Source of the DNA: Moniliophthora roreri
Taxonomy: Eukaryota > Basidiomycota > Agaricomycetes > Agaricales > Marasmiaceae
Assembly: GCA_001466705.2 (NCBI GenBank)
Contig: LATX02000055.1
Span: forward strand, 1-25,383
Direction of reading: 5' to 3'
Length of the DNA: 25,383 nucleotides
The translations under genes and the position numbers were made by a program. The stretch's first letter is position 1; each line of letters opens with the position of its first letter. Under the pieces are notes generated by a model that saw only the letters and a program-made list of their open reading frames with translations, ran no database searches and was not told the DNA's origin. Below are positions 18,608-25,383 of this stretch, in pieces.

Positions 18608-18781
18608 CTAATCTGGGAGTGTTTTTTTGGACCAGCAGTGAAGGCAAGGCTGTAGTCCGAATCCACCAATGATAAGCCAGACAAGCTGCTTGCATTCTAA
18701 CTCCGAGGACATTGATATTTCGGAAGGTGACACTGCAGTAGAGGTTCTATTATCTGGACCAGCGTGAACAGAGGGTGCCAT
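18608..18781 (-). CDS. Small divergent ORF in repeat E (three identical copies)
   Basis: A 57-codon minus-strand frame with ATG at 18779-18781. It starts MAPSVHAGPDNRTSTAVSPS, which reads like a real Ser/Thr-rich N-terminus, and may be the first exon of a gene transcribed away from the CACGTG-containing region. The same ORF occurs at 20868-21041 and 23588-23761. Family unknown. It may be fortuitous. Confidence 0.2.
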   Translation of the reverse strand: MAPSVHAGPDNRTSTAVSPSEISMSSELECKQLVWLIIGGFGLQPCLHCWSKKTLPD

Positions 18782-19023
18782 AGTTTTGATTTCAGAATAC
18801 GTCAGATGGAGTAAGAAGGCAAAAGAAAAAAGGTACGCACTTGAAGTTTTCCTGTGCTACACTCTTGCCATGCTATCCCAAAAGTCTTGGATGAAATGGA
18901 GCCATCTGTCCGTCAGTTTAGTATCGAGGAAAAGCGCTGATCCCTGTCACACGATCTGGCTCGAGCTCATCAGACGGACTGGGGGTTAAAGAGAGTTTCG
19001 GGCACGGTGAAATCTGGAGCCAA

Positions 19024-19051
19024 CACGTGAGGTCACATGATATATCACGTG
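19024..19051. promoter_or_regulatory. Paired CACGTG E-boxes (repeat E copy 1)
   Basis: CACGTG at 19024-19029 and 19046-19051, 22 bp apart, with a near-palindrome TCACATGATATATCACGTGA spanning the second. Restoring one CA to CG would make that 20-mer a perfect palindrome with a third CACGTG. CACGTG is the core site of bHLH factors (Cbf1, Pho4 and SREBP types) in fungi. The same cluster occurs in the other two repeat E copies. Confidence 0.5.
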
Positions 19052-19318
19052 AACCTCGCCGCTGTGCATATCGAGGGATTTTCGTTCACCCCGGCATAAA
19101 CCCTCTACTTAGCAGTAGCGGGAACATCCTCTCCTACATCCTCCAGAATTATCCGTTCGGCCTGTATCGCCAGTCAATGGAATCAATCCCGAACTAGACC
19201 TGCAGTCTGTCATCAGTGAGTTATGATTGAAACTACCGAAAGTACCGAATCGGAAAGTGCATCATTACAGCATTTCTTCAAGAACGGTCTGGAATTTCAG
19301 TGGAACCCTCATTCTTAG

Positions 19319-19682
19319 CTTACTGCCGTTGAATACGTGTCATACGCAGAAGATCGCTCAGCTCGAAATGAAGGTACTCTTACGGGAATGCTATTCCTCA
19401 GTCAACCCTATATTCTCGATACTTGGGTTGCATGGCCCTCACGAGATTCGTACTATACAAATTGGCATTGGTGCGTTCCTCTACTCTGTGTCTCTCGACT
19501 CTGTACTGATAATTCGTGCAGGCGGTTCGAGGATACCTCTATGACTCGGTCCTCGGTGAGTGCCAGATGATGATTGGCACGGGTGAAAATTTGGGTGTAA
19601 TACGGGGTATTATTCACTACTCGGAATTCATGTGAATTTCTGTTCATTTCCTGTCATAATATTTCTACAGCCAAATCTTCCA
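19319..19682 (+). CDS. Unrecognised spliced gene downstream of repeat E promoter, copy 1 (truncated)
   Basis: Same sequence as the first two exons of the gene model at 24299-24971. Frame 19319-19470, then a GTGCGT donor, an acceptor CGTGCAG, exon 19522-19555, a GTGAGT donor, and an acceptor TTTCTACAG at 19662-19670. The undetermined base 19683 cuts the last exon after 12 bases. See the copy-3 entry for the full reading. Confidence 0.3.
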
Positions 19683-19998
19683 NCCACACTTTGGTCAAAC
19701 CCGTCAGAGCCTTGAATAATTTTGCCCAAATATAATGGTTATAATTTTCTATAGATGACTCGACTAAATACAGAACGATGTGGCTAGACTGTGCACTGGG
19801 AATCTACCTGCCTCTACCTGCCTCTACCCACCTCAATCTTGGGTTCACCATTGAACATGGGCTATGTCCAACAGTGCTGGTAGTAGCACTGTGAGCAAGG
19901 CAGACCATAGCAACATTGACATTTGTCAGGCCTCTTGAATTATAGTTTCAGCTCAGGTTTACAGCATATATGAAGTGACTTGATATGATTTTGTTCAG

Positions 19999-20398
19999 TT
20001 GGTCAAGGTTGAGAATGTTGATTGGTATGTTGATGGCCTTGCACGATACCCATTATTTGAGCAAGCTCTGTGGAATTTTGAAGTGGGTGATCATAGGAAG
20101 TATGTGTATCATGAGCTCGTCATTTGAGTGATGTTTGTGCTGGGTGTGACCTTGTTGGGTGCAGTTATATCCATTCCAGACCAACAAGATGCCGAATCCA
20201 GTATCCCAATGCCCTGCCTCATCTAGCCTCCCCTCTGGATACTTTACTCTTCGTACTTCGTTATCCTCGTATGGCTTCGGGGTATCTCATCGAAACTACT
20301 GTCCGACACCACTTTCAATAGCATTTGTGACCGATTGGGGCTTGTACTATGGTATTGACAGTGAAAACGGTGGACAATTCAAGCTGTCTGTAGGGTAG
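19999..20398 (+). CDS. Unrecognised spliced gene in repeat E, copy 2 (open frame)
   Basis: Exon A 19999-20118, a 46-nt intron (20119-20164, ending GGGTGCAG), exon B 20165-20398 ending in TAG. Phases agree (0/0), and exon B is open for 77 codons, including FVTDWGLYYGIDSENGG near the end. A candidate first exon starts at 19864. CpG decay has changed some codons in this copy as well: comparing copies, CAATTC AAG here was probably CGATTC GAG. A minus-strand frame (20315-20506) overlaps exon B, but the plus strand has the better splice evidence. No family is recognised; the protein is probably incomplete at the N-terminus. Confidence 0.45.
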
Positions 20399-21283
20399 AC
20401 TCATATTGCCCAGGTCAGGTATAGCCACCCAATAGCGGAGTACAGGGTAATTCCGAAGGCAATTTGAATTCTTCACCGGTATTTCTTGACACGGTATACC
20501 CAGCAAACAGGCAGATCCTATAAGGAATCCTAGCTCAGCATTAAAGTATTAGAATGAGAAGATCATAAACAAACCAGCGAGAAACTGTTAGTCTTGAAAC
20601 CCCAAGATCTGCGACACTTCTATGTTCAAACTGAGTTAATACTTGAATGCCTCTATGGAAGGTGATTAGTGAAATTTGGTGGACAGCTCAACTTGGTAGT
20701 CAGGCCACAGAAACATACTTTTAGAGGAGAAATAATGAGTGATACTGTGTACATAAGACATGAGTTTTGCTCTGATGTACCAAAGGGTGTAAGATGTACC
20801 AGTCACTCCAAATTATTGGTGGTGCTTCTGACTCAAACTTCTATACACATTCTGCTTTGGATTCCATCTAATCTGGGAGTGTTTTTTTGGACCAGCAGTG
20901 AAGGCAAGGCTGTAGTCCGAATCCACCAATGATAAGCCAGACAAGCTGCTTGCATTCTAACTCCGAGGACATTGATATTTCGGAAGGTGACACTGCAGTA
21001 GAGGTTCTATTATCTGGACCAGCGTGAACAGAGGGTGCCATAGTTTTGATTTCAGAATACGTCAGATGGAGTAAGAAGGCAAAAGAAAAAAGGTACGCAC
21101 TTGAAGTTTTCCTGTGCTACACTCTTGCCATGCTATCCCAAAAGTCTTGGATGAAATGGAGCCATCTGTCCGTCAGTTTAGTATCGAGGAAAAGCGCTGA
21201 TCCCTGTCACACGATCTGGCTCGAGCTCATCAGACGGACTGGGGGTTAAAGAGAGTTTCGGGCACGGTGAAATCTGGAGCCAA

Positions 21284-21311
21284 CACGTGAGGTCACATGA
21301 TATATCACGTG
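21284..21311. promoter_or_regulatory. Paired CACGTG E-boxes upstream of the TPR-DUF4470 gene
   Basis: CACGTG at 21284-21289 and 21306-21311, about 135-160 bp upstream of the TPR-DUF4470 start codon. GGCATAAACC at about 21352-21361 is a possible TATA-like element. Both are shared with repeat E copies 1 and 3, where a different gene follows. Confidence 0.5.
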
Positions 21312-21445
21312 AACCTCGCCGCTGTGCATATCGAGGGATTTTCGTTCACCCCGGCATAAACCCTCTACTTAGCAGTAGCGGGAATAGACTTGGCTTCACT
21401 CTTTACGCGTTCTCCACGACCAGAGTACTTTGACTTTCATCTCTC

Positions 21446-23304
21446 ATGTCTTCCGCAGAAAAACTGAAGAATGAAGGAAATGTGGCATTTAAATCAGGTT
21501 ATTTTGCTCGGTAAATATCCTTTTTACTGCTTCCCGCAGTCTACTAGGCTGACTATGAGCCTTGGCGATAGCGCAGAAGATCTCTACTCAACAGTAAGTC
21601 GGTCTTTCATTTTCGAGCGTCTGGCTGATAAAGCTCGTTTCAGGCCGAGCGATTAGACCCCACGAACCCATTCTACCCTTCCAATCTCAGTGCTGCGTTA
21701 TATGAACAAGCAAAATATCTTGACACCATGAAAGCGATCGGTAGATCTCGTTCCAAGATTTCAGACGACGTTACAAAGGAAAACCTGCAGTCGAAACTCT
21801 CAACTCGTCTTGCCAAATCCCTGGCCTTTGGTGTTCGGAATAACGTAATTCCTCCTTCAGATTTGGAAAATGAAAAGGACATGATTCGTGAATATCAAGA
21901 ATTCTCTGAATCCGTAGCAACAAAGGACGATTGTAGACGCGCTTGGAGCGAATGGAAACGCGTCGAGCGAGACCTTAGGCGCGTTAAAGAAGGCGCCAAG
22001 ACAGCTCGGTCCCGTCTAGCGTCGATCCCTTTGCGAAAGAAATGCGCGTAAGTTTTTGGTTATTCTGACACGATCTGGCGTTGACTTTGGTATGAATAGT
22101 TATCCGCACACGGAATACTACGCTGTACGTTGTTTACTGCCAGCTTGCCATATCGCCGTTCACTCTTTCACAGGTTGGCCATGATGGACCTATGTCAATA
22201 CTTCACGATTGGGGTCCACATGATGATGACAAGCAAATGCTTACCCTTGATATCAACAGGATGAGTCAGGATCAGCTTTCGCGACTTGCCATTTTCTTCG
22301 CCGGGATAGGTGACGCTAGACACGCGTTGGGTTCGCTCATCGGGATCAACCAGACCTATCATATACTCAACGAGACACAGCAACAGTCATTCAATGTTCA
22401 CCTTACTTTGAACGATATCAATCCGACTACTTTGGCCCGTGACCTTTGTCTCTCTTCATTGCTAGAGGAGCTTTCCTCCGCGCGAGGAGATGAGAAAACT
22501 GAAGCAGAGCTGAAGATGACATTGTTGTGCACCTGGTTTGGATTTCTTATGCCATCATATTGCTACAATCGGTTGGTGCACATGTACTCCAATGCAACGA
22601 TGAACTTGCTCACCGCCTACCAGGTTGAAGTCAATAATCACGTCTCTGAAAGTTAAACTAAAAACACAGCCTCCCAATTTACCCGACTGGATCTTTGTAA
22701 TACCCTCGTCGATTCCGGACATCATCGAATCACTAGACCATTGGTTATCGGACCCGAACGATAGGACAGCTCGTCGCTTGATGCAAGTCTACGACAGGCA
22801 GATGGAGCACCATCCTTCGAGGACCATGTTCGGCAGCAATCCAGACCTGCCAGGACCATATCAGGCAATGATAGCGAAGGTCCAGCGAGAACAGGAGAAG
22901 GCGAAGAAGTTTGTGCAAACGATGTCTGAGGAGGAAATCATCAAACAGACAGATAGAATGATGGGATTTTCAAAGTGTCCAAGTCCAGATAAACTCCAGG
23001 AACGACGGGAGTGGTTTAATATGGCACGAAATACCCTATCGGAGCTTGCCATTCAAGTGTTGAGATCTTCCAAAAACGGACCGGCAAAATCATCTGCTCG
23101 AGCGTCTGAACGACATGGTTTCGGGCACCTCCCCACTTTCATACCCCCGAGGATCTTACGTTCGCAGCACAGTGCTCTTGACAAATATTGGGATGCCGCA
23201 CTTCAGACGAACTCAGATTCGATGCAGGTGAGAGTTATTACTCGTGCATGATCTCTCGACTGAAACCTTTTCTAGCTGAAGCAGGAGGCATATGAGGAGG
23301 TTCG
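21446..23304 (+). CDS. TPR and DUF4470 domain protein, 3' end missing
   Basis: Seven-exon model with phases that all agree: 21446-21510, 21572-21593, 21644-22047, 22100-22124, 22174-22623, 22670-23227, and 23276-23304 cut by the undetermined base. Introns are 46-61 nt with GT...AG ends, and intron 1 has a GCTGAC branch site. About 517 codons are seen. Residues 1-70 form a TPR-like pair of helices: AEKLKNEGNVAFKSGYF, then LYSTAERLDPTNPFYPSN. Residues ~125-162 are charged and probably helical. Residues ~178-280 match fungal DUF4470 (PF14737): SILHDWGPHDDD, FFAGIGDARHALGSLIGI, FNVHLTLNDINPTTLARD. In this fungal family the domain often occurs with TPR or MYND modules; the biochemical role is unknown. 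The start was chosen because the ATG opens directly into the TPR motif. CG content is normal and there is no sign of decay. Confidence 0.8.
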
Positions 23305-23305
23305 N

Positions 23306-24662
23306 TGTTAGTCTCAAAACCCCAAGATCTGCAACACTTCTATGTTCAAACTGAGTTGATACTTGAATGCCTCTATGGAAGGTGATTAGTGAAATTTGGT
23401 GGACAGCTCAACTTGGTAGTCAGGCCACAGAAACATACTTTTAGAGGAGAAATAATGAGTGATACTGTGTACATAAGACATGAGTTTTGCTCTGATGTAC
23501 CAAAGGGTGTAAGATGTACCAGTCACTCCAAATTATTGGTGGTGCTTCTGACTCAAACTTCTATACACATTCTGCTTTGGATTCCATCTAATCTGGGAGT
23601 GTTTTTTTGGACCAGCAGTGAAGGCAAGGCTGTAGTCCGAATCCACCAATGATAAGCCAGACAAGCTGCTTGCATTCTAACTCCGAGGACATTGATATTT
23701 CGGAAGGTGACACTGCAGTAGAGGTTCTATTATCTGGACCAGCGTGAACAGAGGGTGCCATAGTTTTGATTTCAGAATACGTCAGATGGAGTAAGAAGGC
23801 AAAAGAAAAAAGGTACGCACTTGAAGTTTTCCTGTGCTACACTCTTGCCATGCTATCCCAAAAGTCTTGGATGAAATGGAGCCATCTGTCCGTCAGTTTA
23901 GTATCGAGGAAAAGCGCTGATCCCTGTCACACGATCTGGCTCGAGCTCATCAGACGGACTGGGGGTTAAAGAGAGTTTCGGGCACGGTGAAATCTGGAGC
24001 CAACACGTGAGGTCACATGATATATCACGTGAACCTCGCCGCTGTGCATATCGAGGGATTTTCGTTCACCCCGGCATAAACCCTCTACTTAGCAGTAGCG
24101 GGAACATCCTCTCCTACATCCTCCAGAATTATCCGTTCGGCCTGTATCGCCAGTCAATGGAATCAATCCCGAACTAGACCTGCAGTCTGTCATCAGTGAG
24201 TTATGATTGAAACTACCGAAAGTACCGAATCGGAAAGTGCATCATTACAGCATTTCTTCAAGAACGGTCTGGAATTTCAGTGGAACCCTCATTCTTAGCT
24301 TACTGCCGTTGAATACGTGTCATACGCAGAAGATCGCTCAGCTCGAAATGAAGGTACTCTTACGGGAATGCTATTCCTCAGTCAACCCTATATTCTCGAT
24401 ACTTGGGTTGCATGGCCCTCACGAGATTCGTACTATACAAATTGGCATTGGTGCGTTCCTCTACTCTGTGTCTCTCGACTCTGTACTGATAATTCGTGCA
24501 GGCGGTTCGAGGATACCTCTATGACTCGGTCCTCGGTGAGTGCCAGATGATGATTGGCACGGGTGAAAATTTGGGTGTAATACGGGGTATTATTCACTAC
24601 TCGGAATTCATGTGAATTTCTGTTCATTTCCTGTCATAATATTTCTACAGCCAAATCTTCCA
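23306..24662 (+). repeat. Large repeat E, copy 3
   Basis: Starts after the undetermined base 23305 at the point matching 18326 and appears identical to copy 1 through 24662, where copy 1 is cut by base 19683. In the short part of the diverged zone it covers (23306-23388) it carries the copy-1 variants (CTCAAAAC, CTGCAACAC, GAGTTGAT) and not those of copy 2. Confidence 0.9.
24004..24031. promoter_or_regulatory. Paired CACGTG E-boxes (repeat E copy 3)
   Basis: CACGTG at 24004-24009 and 24026-24031, identical in context to the other two copies and about 270 bp upstream of the gene model at 24299. Confidence 0.5.
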
Positions 24663-24971
24663 AACCGAAATGACCACCAGCCGATGTTTTGTATCTTTGG
24701 AACATATGATTCCGGGTCAATGCCTCCATCGACCCTACCGGTATCTCCTTTTCATTCCAGGCATCGATACCCGGCCTCACTGCTTGAGAAACTCCATGGA
24801 ATACGTGGTAGTTGTGGTTCCCAAGCCACACTGTTGAAAGAGGCTACCATCTACTGCTTCTGGGACCAGATCTTGCCGGTGCCGATCAATCCTCGATTTT
24901 TCGGCATTCGCTTTGGAGACTTGGATCTTAAGTCCCTCACCTTTCTTTCCGCAAACGAACTCTTCAGCTAA
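24299..24971 (+). CDS. Unrecognised spliced gene downstream of repeat E promoter, copy 3
   Basis: Three exons with consistent phases: 24299-24450, 24502-24535 and 24651-24971 (TAA). The donors are GTGCGT and GTGAGT, and the acceptors are CGTGCAG and TTTCTACAG. The reading includes QPYILDTWVAWPSRDSYYTN in exon 1 and KEATIYCFWDQILPVP near the C-terminus, about 168 codons in all. Immediately upstream is an in-frame TAG that doubles as a possible acceptor (ATTCTTAG), so at least one earlier exon is expected; an open frame ending at the GTGAGT donor 24196 is a candidate but its phase does not fit this acceptor. I recognise no family. Aromatic-rich composition and good splice sites argue for a real gene, now or in the past. 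Confidence 0.35.
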
Positions 24972-25261
24972 AGCTCGCTATTCACAGAAATGATTGTCGA
25001 CAGCAGGGCACCCGTGTCATCAGAAGATCTCAACCATGCCAATGCCAAAGCGTCTGAAGGCGAAGTTTCCTAGAATGGTTTAATATGCAACTCGGAAGAC
25101 GCGTCCTTCCTTTGTGACTCCTGAAGATCGTTCATTCATCGTACCACAATACGCTCAAGCTCTATTTCGGATATCCCATTTTGCAATTGCTACGCCCCAG
25201 GCACGTTCCTCCCGGCTTTGTACTCTCTGTCTCAGTACTGATGAATTGTAATTCGGACAGA
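24972..25261 (+). other. Short region with a 27-codon ORF, possible 5' part of the next gene
   Basis: The ATG at 24990 opens a 27-codon frame (MIVDSRAPVSSEDLNHANAK and onward) ending at 25071-25073; its acidic, Ser-rich text resembles a protein N-terminus. A second protein-like frame follows at about 25085-25200 (FVTPEDRSFIVPQYAQALFR). No splice chain could be confirmed. Confidence 0.2.
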
Positions 25262-25383
25262 CAAAGGTTCTTTCTTCAAGGCTCACCAAGATCTGCCAGA
25301 GCCGGTATCTTCATTTCGGGAACTCTGTGGACAGGAGATGGTGATTGGCGACAGATTGGGTGTCATGGGACGAGTTTCGAGAG
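25262..25383 (+). CDS. Possible 2-oxoglutarate/Fe(II) dioxygenase fragment
   Basis: After a possible acceptor (TTCGGACAG at about 25253-25261) the plus strand reads KGSFFKAHQDLPEP. FFKAHxDTPR is the HxD iron-binding motif context in basidiomycete 2OG-Fe(II) oxygenases of the prolyl-4-hydroxylase type, so His and Asp here would be two of the three iron ligands. The next expected text (MFGSLVVVFPT) is not found in frame; a one-base shift gives a partial resemblance (AGIFISGTL). The gene may be decayed, or an intron may intervene. The window ends before the second His or the 2OG-binding Arg could appear. Confidence 0.3.

Larger units (their letters stand above)
17424..19682 (+). repeat. Large repeat E, copy 1
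   Basis: Copy 1 of a segment that recurs at 19684-21384 (offset 2260) and 23306-24662 (offset 4980). 17424-17990 appears identical to copy 2; about 17990-18400 differs by dozens of mostly CpG-type transitions; from about 18400 to 19124 it appears identical again. Copy 3 matches copy 1 from 18326 onward, including within the diverged part. The segment ends at the undetermined base 19683. Confidence 0.9.
19684..21384 (+). repeat. Large repeat E, copy 2
   Basis: Starts directly after the undetermined base 19683 at the point matching 17424. It follows copy 1 to 21384 (matching 19124) and then diverges without any undetermined base, within AGCAGTAGCGGGAA. Past that point it leads into the TPR-DUF4470 gene. 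It retains most CG sites in 20250-20650 that copy 1 has lost, though it has itself lost others. Confidence 0.9.

Noticed and set aside
19503..19632. Apparent similarity between a frame near 19540 (LGECQMMIGTGENLGV) and the end of the window (CGQEMVIGDRLGV)
   Set aside because: In the better splice model the first stretch is intronic. The resemblance is short and may be chance or a small DNA-level duplication.
20315..20506. Minus-strand 63-codon frame opposite exon B of the repeat E gene
   Set aside because: It stays open in both copies, but the plus strand has a phased 46-nt intron and a longer, protein-like exon. It is most likely a shadow frame, though it cannot be excluded.

Overview
This is nuclear DNA from a filamentous fungus, most likely an agaricomycete basidiomycete. 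The gene pieces are the typical ones: FunK1-type fungal protein kinase, F-box/LRR-like proteins of the mushroom type, the C-terminal end of a Zn2Cys6 transcription factor, and a TPR plus DUF4470 protein split by six short introns (46-61 nt). Most of the window is repeats and gene debris. Only the TPR-DUF4470 gene looks like a normal, well-structured gene, and it is cut by an assembly gap. The species cannot be named from the sequence.

Thirteen single undetermined bases (2147, 2883, 6972, 7371, 7987, 9746, 11042, 12044, 12821, 13398, 15412, 19683, 23305) each coincide with, or lie close to, an abrupt change of sequence family. They are best read as scaffold joins, so long-range order across them should not be trusted.

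Layout. 1-6250: three copies of a ~700 bp AT-rich element with CACTA...TAGTG terminal inverted repeats (non-autonomous CACTA-like), separated by eroded, mostly unrecognised sequence that holds two foldback repeats. 6700-7740: three copies of a 338 bp repeat with a GC-rich head. 9230-14080: three copies, one of them in two overlapping pieces, of a TIR-bounded AT-rich element with tandem subrepeats and a tRNA-derived core. Two FunK1 kinase fragments lie between them. 14176-17500: two copies of an F-box/LRR-like gene on the minus strand, both broken, with a Zn2Cys6 transcription-factor tail between them. 17424-24662: three copies of a 0.8-2.3 kb segment that carries part of a plus-strand spliced gene, a small divergent ORF and a CACGTG-rich promoter. 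One copy runs into the TPR-DUF4470 gene; the other two run into a different, unrecognised spliced gene. The last 120 bases hold a possible 2-oxoglutarate/Fe(II) dioxygenase fragment.

The strongest biological signal cuts across all repeat families. Where copies differ, most differences are CG versus TG or CA, and at many sites one copy has TG and the other CA, which implies an ancestral CG. This is the footprint of CpG-directed cytosine deamination of repeats (CpG methylation decay or a RIP-like process). It has created at least one clean CGA-to-TGA stop codon and probably a second. No wholly new system is evident; the composite tRNA-core/TIR element is the most unusual object.
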